From: Acipenser ruthenus
Lineage: Eukaryota; Chordata; Actinopteri; Acipenseriformes; Acipenseridae
DNA length: 64,000 nucleotides
Direction: 5' to 3'
Assembly: GCF_902713425.1 (NCBI RefSeq)
Contig: NC_081198.1
Location: forward strand, 21,063,188-21,127,187
The notes under the pieces are model-generated. The model worked only from the letters and a program-made list of their open reading frames with translations. It did not search any database and was not told the DNA's origin. Positions 42,692 to 54,552 of this stretch are shown one piece after another. A program made the translations under genes and the position numbers. Every line of letters starts with the position of its first letter. The first letter of the stretch is position 1.

Positions 42692-43784
42692 TACCTCCCT
42701 CCTTAGGATGAACCCTAAGGGTTCATCCGACAACACCATTATTTAATATTACGATCATCACATTACAAGTTTACACTAACCGACATATTACAAAACCCAC
42801 GCAGCCTAAACAAAAACAAAAACAAAAAAAAATACTTTTTATATCTACTCCCCATCCCCCCCAATTTTTTTTTTTTTTTTTTTTTTTTAATATACTATTC
42901 TAACACATATGGGCGGGTGGGAGGGAACATTAGAGCCCAGTCAGCCTCAACCAACCACCAAACAACTAACTGGCTCCAATGTTAAATCACAATTATAACT
43001 ATACTTTATCACTCACTATTATTTACCATCATTATTATTTATCAGTATTCCCATCACCATAAGTATCACTATAAATTTAACCATAATCCTTATCACTATC
43101 ACCTTCACCATACACATCACCAGTTCACTCTTAGTATAATTTATCATCATTATTATCACTATTTAACTATCATCGTTTAACCTTCATTTATCATTCCTAT
43201 AATTACCATTACTAACATCACTACAATAATCATCTCACATTATCAATAACTAACTATCATTTATCCAATAAATCATTTAACAATAATCAACTAACATTTA
43301 TAACTATTCCCCAACACTTATTCTCACCCCTGGGCTTCTATGCGGGGGCGCCCATTCAACCCCGCTTACCCCCTAAACCCAGTGTCCCTTCACGGGGCTC
43401 CTCTTCGAAAGATTGCCCCGCCTCCTTCTGAGACGATCTCCCACGAACGACAGGTCCTCCTTCGCTGACGCTTGGCAGGCAGTTCCTCCCGCTGGCTTCC
43501 CGGGCAGGCAGTCTCTCTGGCTCCTCCCTCGCCAGCTTCCAGGACCGGAACTCCTCCTTCTGCAGCTCTCGGGGACGGACCCTCCTTGGCCTCTCTGGCG
43601 TTCGGGATCTCTCAGCTCCATTAAGGACAGCGGCTCCATCCATCTCCTTCAGCAGCCCCTCAGGGTTACCTGCGGTCTGCCCTTGTGCCCCCCAAAAAAT
43701 TTCAGGGGTTTGCTCCTCCTGTCTCTCTGTAGCCATCCAGCCTTGCTTCGGCAGGATGCAGCGGAATCCCCTTCCGACACCATA
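42692..43784 (-). other. Internal region of the LTR retrotransposon
   Basis: About 1.09 kb. The right part (43356-43736) has one 126-codon frame just inside the primer-binding site, rich in Glu, Arg and Pro, which may be a leader or gag remnant but matches no family I recognise. The middle is a low-complexity A/T-rich ATCATTATT-like stretch (about 43010-43320). A run of about 25 Ts lies near 42867. There is no pol domain. Confidence 0.7.
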
Positions 43785-44334
43785 TGTGACAGGGTCTTCC
43801 TCGTGTCACGCGTGTGGGTAGCCGCTGTTCAAGCATACAGAGAGACAGAGTTGGTGTTGTTGAAAACGCCGGCACAGGCGCGCAGGTTTTATTCACAAAC
43901 AAACAAACAGAAAACAAAAGTAAAATAAAGATGGTCATGTGACGTTACCAGCGATGGTAACGCACAGAGGACCAGTACTTCAAGCTGTACAAAAAGTGCA
44001 AAATAAAACACACTCCCACAAACTATAAATCAAGGGTGCCGTGAAAACGGCAGGCCTTGCAGCAGCCCTGAGCCATCTCCCGCGGATGTTTTTAACCTGA
44101 CGGACACTCGATCAAGACCCGCCCACCTGCTGATTGAGGTCCAGCCCAGCCAATCACCTGCTGCCCTTCCCCTCAACCAAGCCTAGCAGGCAGCAAGTCT
44201 CAATCGAGCGTCCGTCTGTAAACAATAATTCAATTAAACAAATCAGCTCCCAAAATGACACAAAATAAACCCATTTCCCCATCCAAATGATACCAACACT
44301 AAATACACACGTGCAGGGCACTCACCCTGCTACA
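43785..44334 (-). repeat. 5' LTR of the LTR retrotransposon
   Basis: 550 bp, nearly identical to the left copy, and directly abutting LINE A3 ORF2 sequence at 44335. Confidence 0.85.
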
Positions 44335-45781
44335 GATGGTAATACTCACCCGGGATGCCATCTGGACCTGGCGTCTTACCGGTGTTCATGGTCTTAACCG
44401 CCTGGGTGAGCTCCTCCAGCGTGAGTTCTGGGTCCTTCTCCTCCTCCTCGTCGTCCCGCACTGAGTCAGGCTCCAACTGGCTCAGGAACCACTCTATCAG
44501 GGTGTCATCTGTAGCTTTGATGTTATATAGGTCCCTATAGAAGTTCTCTACCACTTTTTTCACTCCCTCACTATCCTCTACTATCCTCCCCCTGCTGTCG
44601 AGCATGGAGGACATCAAGTGCCGCTTCTCCCTCGTTTTCTGGAAGAAGAAGCGAGTACACTTTTCGTCTTCCTCCATTTTTTGCACTTTTGCATTGTGCA
44701 TGACCTTTCGTTGTTCCTCCCTACAAAGCACTGAAAGATCTAGCTTGGTCTGGGCTATCTCGTCGCTTACAGGGAACCCCCGAAGCTGAAGCAGGCTCAG
44801 ATGCTGGAGGGCAGCATTCAGGTGTTTATATTTGGCCCTCCTTTCTTTTGCTTTCCTCTTGCCTGCTGCTATGAAATAACCCTTAGTTCTGATTTTGACC
44901 ATCTCCCACCACTCTATAGGGGAGTTGAATAGGTCACGCAAAGTGGTCCACTCAACAAGCCTGCTCTTATAGGCTGCAGCTATGGAGGGGTCATCGAGTA
45001 AGGAGGTGTTTAATTTCCAAACCCCTGACCCCATCTGGGAGGTCTGAGGGACCTGCAATGTTACCTGCAGGAGCCTATGGTCAGAGAAGAAGACGGCCTG
45101 GGTGTCTACTGCCGTCTTCGTAAGGGAGCTGGTATGCAGGACGAGATCTATACGGGAGAAGGAGGTCCCAGATGAGCTCACCCAGGTAAAGGGAGGCACC
45201 AGGTCCTTACCTGCATCACACAGGGAGAAATCAGATATTACGGAGGACAAAACTCTACTAGAGCGGTCGTTGCGTGGCCTGCTCCGGTCTACGTCCCTCA
45301 GAGCACAATTGAAGTCACCTGACACGATGACGGGTACGTTCCCCAGCAGGAGTGGACGCAGCTGTGGAAAAAATTGAACTCTTTCGTTTTGGTTAGTGGG
45401 TGCGTAGACATTGACCAGTCTGAGGGGAGTGTTGTTGTATGTCACATCCACGCTCAGAATTCTACCAGGTTCTACCTCCCTGCTGCTGCGGGAGGTAATA
45501 AATGGGTTTTTAAACAGGATACCTACTCCGTCGGCTCTGGCTATGTTGGAGCCCGACCAGAAGGAGTCCCCCAGGGTCCAACTCTCCTTCAGGTCCCTAT
45601 AATCAGGGCTCGACGAAATACCACACTCCTGCAGAAAGATGAGATCTGCTTTCAAGTTAGCTAGATAGTTTAGTACATCAAATCTTTTTTGTGTCTCCCT
45701 GATGCTCCTGACATTAACAGACACACATATCAGGGCCATCAGGGTAGCTAACAAGAAAAGGAGTCGCTGCGTCCACCCCAT
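44335..45781 (-). pseudogene. LINE A3 ORF2, N-terminal endonuclease part only
   Basis: About 482 codons: endonuclease domain intact (N23, E52, SGDFN, SDHR) and the start of the RT region up to PGEYYHL, where the joined LTR supplies a stop at 44330-44332. It has no YMDD box, so it cannot reverse-transcribe. Confidence 0.9.
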
Positions 45782-45786
45782 AGCGA

Positions 45787-47694
45787 CTATGATTGGGAGG
45801 TCGGGACACTCTTCCTACTCTTAGCTCTACGCTTGCTTCGAGGGGGCTTGGGCTTATTTGCAACTCCCATCACCCCTGAGAAGGTACTCACTGCTGCCTC
45901 GTCCAAGAAGGCACCGTCTTTATATGCACAGTACGTGGAGTTGTTGGGGCTATTCAACTCCCCACAAGGTAAGTCTGGTGGAACTTGCTCAGGGCCCCTC
46001 GGAACGTGTGGGTCAGCTTTGTCCTGGGGGGGGGTTATGACAGACAGCATTCTTTGGCTGTTACCGTCTGTTGAATTGGAGCTGTTAGCAGACTTCTGGC
46101 TTACCGCGTCCAGGGGTATTCCCATGTCCTCCAGTGCTGTATCTAGGAGGACCTCTAGGGATGCTTTGAAGGGAGGCCCTTCGCTTGAAGAGGGTCATTG
46201 CTACAGAGGTACTGCTGGTCAGGGAAGGTGTTGACCCCGACCTCTCCCTCGGTGCATTAGTGAACACCTCTTCTGCGAGGTGTGCTAGGGTTTGTGCCAA
46301 CGACTGGGAAGGCTGGCTGGGGATGCCCTGGCTGGCTGCTACCTGCCCACTAGGCGGCAGTGTAGCCGTCCCACTCGCCTCCGTCTCTGCCTGCAAGGGC
46401 AAGACTGGGGACTTTGTGTGGACATTAGCTGGTTTTGGATCTATGGGGACCACCTGCAACTTGCTGTCTTTGATCCTGATCTTCTTTCTTTTCCCCCCCT
46501 CGTCTCTACCCTTTCTTTTCCCCACCCTCTGCTGGTTCTTCACTCCCTTCCCCTCCTTCTCACTCTCACTTTCACTGTCGCTTTTGCTTTCCTCCCCCAC
46601 GGACTCAATCCTTATGGCGTCATAACGAGAGCCGAGGGGGAGTGCTGGTGCTGAGAGGGCCCTACTCAGGGGGGGGCCGCTGCTGGGTCCGGGCTCCCTC
46701 CCTGACTCGTGTTCTGCATCAGAGGAGCTACTGGAGGAGCTAGTGGAGTGGCTGTTGTACTCTCTCTCTGGGCTGGGGGAAGGGGTCCTCGTAAAACGGG
46801 ACATGTCTCGGGGGCGGGGGGGTGAGGGGGTGCTGGTGATGATGGTGGTGCTGGAGTCTGGGTCTTGGATACTGTTGGTGGTGATGTGGACTGATCTTTG
46901 TTACTTGCTCCCTCTTCCTGCTCAGGCCTAGGCTTGTTCATGTTTGCCTTGCTGGCTCTGGCCATGTTGGCATAGGAAGAGGGGCAGTCCTTAAACAGGT
47001 GCCCCTTCTTTCCACACAAATTGCACTGCCTCTCTTCTCTGCAGTGGCTGGTCTCGTGGGGGGCGCCGCAGTTCCTGCACTTGACTACAGTACACGCGGC
47101 CGCCAGGTGTCCTAATTCCCCACATTTCCTGCAGAGTTTTGGCATCCCATTATAGAATACCAGCCCTCTGTTGGGCCCTAACACTATGGAGTTTGGAATG
47201 TGGCGGACGCCTCCAATGCCCGATGGATCAACATTAAGGCGTACCAGCCACTTTCTGGCTCCTGTCCAAACCCCATCTTCATCTGTAATTTTCCTCCCTT
47301 CTGATGACACCCTCCCATAGCGGTTAAGCCATGTTGTAATATCATAGTCGCTAACAGCCTCATTGAAAAATTGGACAGTAACAACTTTCATTTCTCTGTC
47401 TGTCAGTGCATCCACACAAAATTCTTTGTATGGAGCGAGATATTTATTCTCCCCCCAAAAGGACCACATTTCTTGTAACTTTTGGGGGTTCCTAAAACTG
47501 ACCTCAAACACTTCCTTAAGCCCTGGCAATTTCACCAAACAATTCAAGTCAGAAGGGGAAAAACCCATACCCCTCTGAAGAATGGTCCGGCTGAACTCCA
47601 GTCTCGTCAGTCCTGGTTCCGTTTCATCTTGCTTGTTTCTTGTGAAGCGCACCGCATTGTGCCTCCTGGTTTCCTGGGTTGGCCGGAACGCCAT
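45787..47694 (-). pseudogene. LINE A3 ORF1, frameshift and internal deletion
   Basis: The N-terminal 342-codon frame is intact with all three knuckles (GKKGHLF in the third, as in A1). It has the five-G frameshift shared with A2 and A4, and a private deletion of about 38 bp near 46158 in the C-terminal part. The final frame (45787-46125) ends 5 nt before the ORF2 start. Confidence 0.85.
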
Positions 47695-48393
47695 CCTTCA
47701 GCTGGCTCCTCCGATTGGGGTGGGAGAAGCCTCTGGACGTCCGGGTTGTCTCTCTCTACGGAAAAGAGACAACGTAAGCAGCAAATCTGGGCAGTTGAAG
47801 GAACTATTACTTTAGTCCCTGAGGAGATGGTCGCCTCGCAAGAGGGACCCCCTCCCCAGGTGAACGGTGTCCTTCCCTGGCGGAGTAGGGGGCGCTGCTT
47901 GGCACCGAGACCACGTAGGAAGAATCGTGGCTGTGACGCCTCCTCGGGGTCCGGGGCCGCCCTCTGCTCCTCCCAGATGGCGCCCTCTGCTGGGCGCCTG
48001 CTGCTCTCTCGGTCTGGATCTCGATTACAATCAAGGGCTGGGGATGAGGTCGTCTAGGTCATCAAAGGGTCCTCAAAGGTCGTCTGGATGGTAGGTCCTC
48101 CTTCTCTCTAACTCCAGGAACGTCTGGAAAAGCCGGAACCGCCTGAAAAAGAAAAAAACGGGAACCGCCTGAAAAAGAAAAAACTGCTCTCAACAGTCAA
48201 CAAAATCTTGAAAGACCCTCGGCCTGGATTGGGCAAGCCAAAACCAGACTGAGCATTAGTCTTCCAAAAAGTTGCCGAGCTGAAGAAAGCCAGTCAAAAA
48301 TAAAAAAAATTCTGTTCCTCCTCACCCGAACAAACCTCTCACAGACCCTCGGAGGGAGCGGGCAATGCCACTACCCTCTAAACCTTAGTCTTA

Positions 48394-48429
48394 GAAAGAT
48401 TTATTCGAACTGAAGAGAAGCCAGAGTAT
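48394..48429 (-). other. U5 snRNA-like head of LINE A3
   Basis: Same 36-nt match as A1, with U5 nucleotide 1 at 48429 and the same spacer junction to its right. Confidence 0.74.
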
Positions 48430-48726
48430 ATGGCTGGCTAAGAAGGACCTGGCATAGGGACATGTTCCACCACACTTATCTGGTTAGCTGCATGCTCCCA
48501 GGAAACAAACTGCTGCTGTCTACATCATCACCACATGTGAATAAAAGAAAGAAAGACAGCAAGAAAGAAAGAGAGAAAGAAAAAGAAAGAAAGAAAGAGA
48601 GAAAGAAAAAAAAAGAAGTAAAACGGCGGGAAAACTTGCATCAACACTGGCACTCTCCCTCCAGCAGGGGTAGACAAAATGCTCACAGGAGAGATCCAGA
48701 TCTGACTTTGACCAACGTTAGAGAAA

Positions 48727-48915
48727 GGTGTGCACCGTTCCCGGAGGTACTGCAATACCGGGCCAATGCGTGGAGTGGACGGAGCAAGCCCCTGTTCCAT
48801 CTCCCGATTCCAAAAATCAATTTAATATATGGTCCCCTGATAGGGGACGTATCAGATATTAAACTGATAAGAACAGATACTACACTTGATCTTAGCCAAA
48901 AGGCCGAGAAGCGAT
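48727..48915 (-). ncRNA. RNU2: U2 spliceosomal snRNA gene (minor variant)
   Basis: Full-length, with C to T near nt 151 (CGCATTGGCC). 3' box 48701-48716; PSE-like element 48961-48977. Confidence 0.94.
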
Positions 48916-49514
48916 GGCGACTTGGCCCTTGCCCGGGGCCCCCCAGCCCGGACGGCACAGGGGGATTCAAAGGTGGGTGCAAAATTTCAAGCACAAGCAG
49001 ACCCCAAAAAAACGGGCTGCTGCTTCCAGAGGGGAAATGTGCAATTTAAGCAGGAGAAAACAAAACAAAGCAAAAACACACACATAACACCAAAAACAAA
49101 ACATAAACTGGCGGAGTGCGTCTTACAAATAGTCATGCCAAGCTGCTATGCTGTGCAAGGTGCCTTGGGTAACTACAACTGTGCCTCGCTGGCTGGCTGG
49201 CTTGCTAAGAAGGTCCTGGCATAGGGACATGTTCCACCACACTTGTCTGGTTAGCTGCATGCTCCCAGGAAAAAACCTGCTGCTGTCTACATCATCACCA
49301 CATGTGAATAAAAGAAAGAAAGACAGCAAGAAAGAAAGAGAGAAAGAAAGAGAGAAAGAGAGAAAGAAAGAGAGAAAGAAAGAAAGAGAGAAAGAAAAAA
49401 AAGAAGTAAAACGGCGGGAAAACTTGCATCAACACTGGCACTCTCCCTCCAGCAGGGGTAGACAAAATGCTCACAGGAGAGATCCAGATCTGACTTTGAC
49501 CAACGTTAGAGAAA

Positions 49515-49703
49515 GGTGTGCACCGTTCCCGGAGGTACTGCAATACCGGGCCGATGCGTGGAGTGGACAGAGCAAGCCCCTGTTCCATCTCCCGATTCCA
49601 AAAATCAATTTAATATATGGTCCCCTGATAGGGGACGTATCAGATATTAAACTGATAAGAACAGATACTACACTTGATCTTAGCCAAAAGGCCGAGAAGC
49701 GAT
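49515..49703 (-). ncRNA. RNU2: U2 spliceosomal snRNA gene (minor variant)
   Basis: Full-length, with C to T near nt 135 (GCTCTGTCC). 3' box 49489-49504; PSE-like element 49749-49765. Confidence 0.94.
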
Positions 49704-50276
49704 GGCGACTTGGCCCTTGCCCGGGGCCCCCCAGCCCGGACGGCACTGGGGGATTCAAAGGTGGGTGCAAAATTCCAAGCACAAGCAGACCCCCAAAAAA
49801 CGGGCTGCTGCTTCCAGAGGGGAAATGTGCAATTTAAGCAGGAGGAAACAAAACAAAGCAAAAACACACACATAACACCAAAAACAAAACATAAACTGGC
49901 GGAGTGCGTCTTACAAATAGTCATGCCAAGCTGCTATGCTGTGCAAGGTGCCTTGGGTAACTACAACTGTGCCTCGCTGGCTGGCTGGCTTGCTAAGAAG
50001 GTCCTGGCATAGGGACATGTTCCACCACACTTGTCTGGTTAGCTGCATGCTCCCAGGAAACAAACTGCTGCTGTCTACATCATCACCACATGTGAATAAA
50101 AGAAAGAAAGAAAGCAAGAAAGAAAGAGAAAGAAAGAGAGAAAGAAAGAAAGAGAGAAAAAAAAGAAGTAAAACGGTGGGAAAACTTGCATCAACACTGG
50201 CACTCTCCCTCCAGCAGGGGTAGACAAAATGCTCACAGGAGAGATCCAGATCTGACTTTGACCAACGTTAGAGAAA

Positions 50277-50451
50277 GGTGTGCACCGTTCCCGGAGGTAC
50301 TGCAATACCGGGCCGATGCGTGGAGTGGACGGAGCAAGCCCCTGTTCCATCTCCCGATTCCAAAAATCAATTTAATATATGGTCCCCTGATAGGGGACGT
50401 ATCAGATATTAAACTGATAAGAACAGATACTACACTTGATCTTAGCCAAAA
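50277..50451 (-). pseudogene. RNU2: U2 snRNA nt 15-189 interrupted by LINE A4
   Basis: Nearly whole U2, ending at the TTTT of nt 15-18 where the GAGTA 3' end of A4 joins. This is 38 nt away from the site used by A1 and A5. The first 14 nt and the promoter are missing on the far side. Confidence 0.92.
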
Positions 50452-51103
50452 TACTCTTTTATTGAGATTTTACATTTTTTACATTTACACCCATTCGTTT
50501 TTTTCATTCATTTTACATTTCTTTTAAAGATGACATTCATGCATACAGACATACATTTTGTTTTAAAAGCATTTAAAACACATTTAAAAACACCAAGACA
50601 ATTGTGCTTTGTACATGGTTAAAACAGACACAGATTAAAATCAAACATGAAAAAAACCTGTGCTGTTTTAAAAGTGACTGGAAAAAAAGAACCATCTATA
50701 AAAAACCAGTGCTTGTGAGGGCCGGGGAGTGCTCTCTAAAAAGGTTCAAAAGTGAACATAAAACTATATTACTAAAACAGGGACAGGGGAAAAGGGACAG
50801 TGTGTGAAACAGTGAGTTAAAATTCTAAAATTTTAAAACACTTAAAATGTAACTTTTAATAGTTAACATTAAAAATCTTTTAGATACATAAAACAAAACA
50901 AAACAAAATCAAATAAAACATTCAAAATAAATCAAATCAAAATCCATAAAACTGAAACAAAAAGACTACATAAAACCAGGGCACCGTTGAAAAACGGTCA
51001 TGCCAGCTAAAAAGGGCGGAATGCTGGCATGACAAAATAAATAAAAGGCTTAGCGGTGCCCCGTAGTCCCGCTCCTAGGAGCTAGCGGTTCCAGTTTTTT
51101 CCC

Positions 51104-54100
51104 TTATTCCATCTTCACGTCCTGAAGTCCGGCGATCCTCCACTCCGCGCAGGCCTTGTCCTTCCCGAGGGTCCGGATGTCCAGAATTACAAAGTCCTTG
51201 ATAAGAGTTTGTGCCCTTCTGGTCGTGGTGATAGTGTCTAGCTCCTGCTTGTGATAGACACAGACGTTACGGCCTTCCCACAGGATCTGCTTGACAACAT
51301 TGATGACACGCCAAACGCACTTAGCTGTGCTGGTAGTGATTCCTCCCGCAGGCCCATAGAGCACAGTCTCAGCGGTCATCTTGGCCGTGTCAGCAAACCT
51401 GTTTAGGAAGACAGAGACAGAGAGCCAGACACTGCCAGCCACATCACACTCCCAGAAGATATGGGCTGGTGTTTCTCTCTTGTGGCACTTTGCATAGGGG
51501 CATGTTTCTACTTGGGCTAGTCCCCTCCTGAACATGAACGCTCGAGTGGGGAGTGCACTGTGGACGGTGTTCCATGCTATATCCTTCTGGACATTACTGA
51601 GGCAGCTGTGAGACACATTCTCCCAGATTTTTTGGCTTTGGGTGAGGGAGAAAGTAGCTACTTTTTCAATTTCCTGGGAACCGGCAAGATATTTAGTTAC
51701 AGCCTTGTATTCCCAGGAGGCCAATTTTGCTTTATCTAAGCCCAATTTATATATAGTGTCCCTTAAGGTTCTATAATACAATGGGGGGTCCCAGGAGTAC
51801 GGCACGGTGTTATCAATAGTGCAGAGGCCCAAGGCCCTGAGACAGGTGGCAAAATAGAAATGATTCATGTAACATACCTTCCTGTCCAGGGCCTGGATGT
51901 TCTTGATAGTTTGCGTGAGCCCCTGCACTCGGGTGAGCTGCACAACGTCCGGGACCCCCTTACCTCCCTTCTTGTCGGCTTTACTCAGGGTGGCTCGCTT
52001 TACCCTCTCCATCTTGCTGCCCCAGATAAAGCGGTGGATAATGCGGTCCACCACTTTTTTGGTGGTCCTGTCTGGGGGAAAGATTTTTCCTACATAAGAG
52101 AGGATGGGGAACAGTATAGACTTGGTTATTAATACTCTACCCGTCATTGTTAAGGATCTTGTGCTCCATCCGCCAATCTTTTTACGGACCTGGTTAATGG
52201 CCGCCGTCCAGCTCTGGGCCCCCGAGCTATTGTTCTCGAAAATGAGGCCCAGAATCTTGATTTTGTCCTTTTTGACAGGGTACATGTCCGACAGTTCCCT
52301 ATCTACCTGCCAATTTTTAGACACGTAGACTTCGCTCTTGGACTTATTAATCACTGCCCCGGTCGCCGTGCAGTACTTCTCAAGGATATTACTTATCCGA
52401 GGTACCGACGATGTGTTGGTGCAAATGAGTGACACATCGTCCATATATGCTGTTGTTTTGACCTGGACCCCGTTGGATCCAGGCAGCTGGAAACCAGTTA
52501 TATTGGTATCCCTACGAATTGCCTGCAGGAGGGGTTCAATGCACACGACATATAGCAGTGGGGATAGTGGGCAACCCTGTCTGACCCCTGACTGGATAGA
52601 TATTTTACCAGTCAGGTGCCTGTTCACCAAGACTCGGGTACTAATGTTTGTATATATGGTTTTAACCCACTCCCTAAGTCCAGGAGCGAATTTCATCTGG
52701 TCCATCACTTTGTACATATATTCATGGCTTACCCTATCGAACGCCTTCTCCTGGTCAAGGTTGAACAGGCAGAGGGGATGGTTCCGTTCTCTAGAATAAG
52801 CCAGAATGTCCCTTGTTAACATTAAAATATCCGTGATGGACCTCCCTGGGACGCCACAAGCCTGGTCGGGGCCAATGACCAAAGGGAGGTGTACTTGTAG
52901 CCGGAGCATCAGAGCTTTGGCTAGTATCTTGTAATCCACGCAAAGGAGGCTGATTGGGCGCCAATTCCGTAGATCTTTAACTTCCCCTTTCTTATGAAGG
53001 AGAGTAATTACACTCTCCCGCATAGAAGGGCCCAACCGCTTCTCCCTGTAGACCGCTCTGTAGACCTCCGCTAAATGGACTTTTAGCATGTCCCAAAAAA
53101 GATGGTAATACTCACCCGGGATGCCATCTGGACCTGGCGTCTTACCGGTGTTCATGGTCTTAACCGCCTGGGTGAGCTCCTCCAGCGTGAGTTCTGGGTC
53201 CTTCTCCTCCTCCTCGTCGTCCCGCACTGAGTCAGGCTCCAACTGGCTCAGGAACCACTCTATCAGGGTGTCATCTGTAGCTTTGATGTTATATAGGTCC
53301 CTATAGAAGTTCTCTACCACTTTTTTCACTCCCTCACTATCCTCTACTATCCTCCCCCTGCTGTCGAGCATGGAGGACATCAAGTGCCGCTTCTCCCTCG
53401 TTTTCTGGAAGAAGAAGCGAGTACACTTTTCGTCTTCCTCCATTTTTTGCACTTTTGCATTGTGCATGACCTTTCGTTGTTCCTCCCTACAAAGCACTGA
53501 AAGATCTAGCTTGGTCTGGGCTATCTCGTCGCTTACAGGGAACCCCCGAAGCTGAAGCAGGCTCAGATGCTGGAGGGCAGCATTCAGGTGTTTATATTTG
53601 GCCCTCCTTTCTTTTGCTTTCCTCTTGCCTGCTGCTATGAAATAACCCTTAGTTCTGATTTTGACCATCTCCCACCACTCTATAGGGGAGTTGAATAGGT
53701 CACGCAAAGTGGTCCACTCAACAAGCCTGCTCTTATAGGCTGCAGCTATGGAGGGGTCATCGAGTAAGGAGGTGTTTAATTTCCAAACCCCTGACCCCAT
53801 CTGGGAGGTCTGAGGGACCTGCAATGTTACCTGCAGGAGCCTATGGTCAGAGAAGAAGATGGCCTGGGTGTCTACTGCCGTCTTCGTAAGGGAGCTGGTA
53901 TGCAGGACGAGATCTATACGGGAGAAGGAGGTCCCAGATGAGCTCACCCAGGTAAAGGGAGGCACCAGGTCCTTACCTGCATCACACAGGGAGAAATCAG
54001 ATATTACGGAGGACAAAACTCTACTAGAGCGGTCGTTGCGTGGCCTGCTCCGGTCTACGTCCCTCAGAGCACAATTGAAGTCACCTGACACGATGACGGG

Positions 54101-54547
54101 TACGTTCCCCAGCAGGAGTGGACGCAGCTGTGGAAAAAATTGAACTCTTTCGTTTTGGTTAGTGGGTGCGTAGACATTGACCAGTCTGAGGGGAGTGTTG
54201 TTGTATGTCACATCCACGCTCAGAATTCTACCAGGTTCTACCTCCCTGCTGCTGCGGGAGGTAATAAATGGGTTTTTAAACAGGATACCTACTCCGTCGG
54301 CTCTGGCTATGTTGGAGCCCGACCAGAAGGAGTCCCCCAGGGTCCAACTCTCCTTCAGGTCCCTATAATCAGGGCTCGACGAAATACCACACTCCTGCAG
54401 AAAGATGAGATCTGCTTTCAAGTTAGCTAGATAGTTTAGTACATCAAATCTTTTTTGTGTCTCCCTGATGCTCCTGACATTAACAGACACACATATCAGG
54501 GCCATCAGGGTAGCTAACAAGAAAAGGAGTCGCTGCGTCCACCCCAT
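51104..54547 (-). CDS. LINE A4 ORF2: endonuclease + reverse transcriptase (1147 aa)
   Basis: Open throughout, with every catalytic motif named for A1: N23, E52, SGDFN, SDHR, AYMDD and the C-terminal CPYAKC...HIFWEC. Private changes include HKRETPAH for RKRETPAH, MNHFYFA for MNRFYFA and FWDMLKV for FWDTLKV. It could act in cis only if ORF1 came from another copy such as A1. Confidence 0.92.
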   Translation of the reverse strand: MGWTQRLLFLLATLMALICVSVNVRSIRETQKRFDVLNYLANLKADLIFLQECGISSSPDYRDLKESWTLGDSFWSGSNIARADGVGILFKNPFITSRSSREVEPGRILSVDVTYNNTPLRLVNVYAPTNQNERVQFFPQLRPLLLGNVPVIVSGDFNCALRDVDRSRPRNDRSSRVLSSVISDFSLCDAGKDLVPPFTWVSSSGTSFSRIDLVLHTSSLTKTAVDTQAIFFSDHRLLQVTLQVPQTSQMGSGVWKLNTSLLDDPSIAAAYKSRLVEWTTLRDLFNSPIEWWEMVKIRTKGYFIAAGKRKAKERRAKYKHLNAALQHLSLLQLRGFPVSDEIAQTKLDLSVLCREEQRKVMHNAKVQKMEEDEKCTRFFFQKTREKRHLMSSMLDSRGRIVEDSEGVKKVVENFYRDLYNIKATDDTLIEWFLSQLEPDSVRDDEEEEKDPELTLEELTQAVKTMNTGKTPGPDGIPGEYYHLFWDMLKVHLAEVYRAVYREKRLGPSMRESVITLLHKKGEVKDLRNWRPISLLCVDYKILAKALMLRLQVHLPLVIGPDQACGVPGRSITDILMLTRDILAYSRERNHPLCLFNLDQEKAFDRVSHEYMYKVMDQMKFAPGLREWVKTIYTNISTRVLVNRHLTGKISIQSGVRQGCPLSPLLYVVCIEPLLQAIRRDTNITGFQLPGSNGVQVKTTAYMDDVSLICTNTSSVPRISNILEKYCTATGAVINKSKSEVYVSKNWQVDRELSDMYPVKKDKIKILGLIFENNSSGAQSWTAAINQVRKKIGGWSTRSLTMTGRVLITKSILFPILSYVGKIFPPDRTTKKVVDRIIHRFIWGSKMERVKRATLSKADKKGGKGVPDVVQLTRVQGLTQTIKNIQALDRKVCYMNHFYFATCLRALGLCTIDNTVPYSWDPPLYYRTLRDTIYKLGLDKAKLASWEYKAVTKYLAGSQEIEKVATFSLTQSQKIWENVSHSCLSNVQKDIAWNTVHSALPTRAFMFRRGLAQVETCPYAKCHKRETPAHIFWECDVAGSVWLSVSVFLNRFADTAKMTAETVLYGPAGGITTSTAKCVWRVINVVKQILWEGRNVCVYHKQELDTITTTRRAQTLIKDFVILDIRTLGKDKACAEWRIAGLQDVKME

Positions 54548-54552
54548 AGCGA

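Larger units (their letters stand above)
42142..44334 (-). mobile_element. Non-autonomous LTR retrotransposon (Ty3/gypsy-like, tentative)
   Basis: Two direct 550-bp LTRs flank an internal region of about 1.09 kb. On the minus strand each LTR begins TGTAGCAGG and ends CACA. The primer-binding site (TGGTGTCGGAAGGGGAT) follows the right LTR and a polypurine tract (AAGGAGGGAGGTA) precedes the left one, so transcription runs leftwards. The LTRs differ at only about four positions, so insertion is recent. The interior is too short for gag-pol, so it is a non-autonomous fossil. The left flank is U2 and the right flank is the interior of LINE A3 ORF2, with no matching target duplication, so the locus was rearranged. 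Confidence 0.85.
44335..48431 (-). mobile_element. LINE A3, family A, 3' half missing
   Basis: About 4.1 kb with the normal U5-like 5' end, 5' UTR and ORF1, but ORF2 stops at the LTR junction before the RT catalytic region, and the 3' UTR is gone. A LINE truncates at its 5' end, so a missing 3' end means later rearrangement, probably linked to the LTR element. It shares RDDEEEE and LQHLSL in ORF2 with A4. Confidence 0.9.
48432..50451. repeat. U2 tandem array block between LINE A3 and LINE A4
   Basis: Two full U2 genes plus one cut by A4. The spacer beside A3 has the same variant bases as those beside A1, A2 and A4, plus one private change (ACTTATCTGG). Confidence 0.9.
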
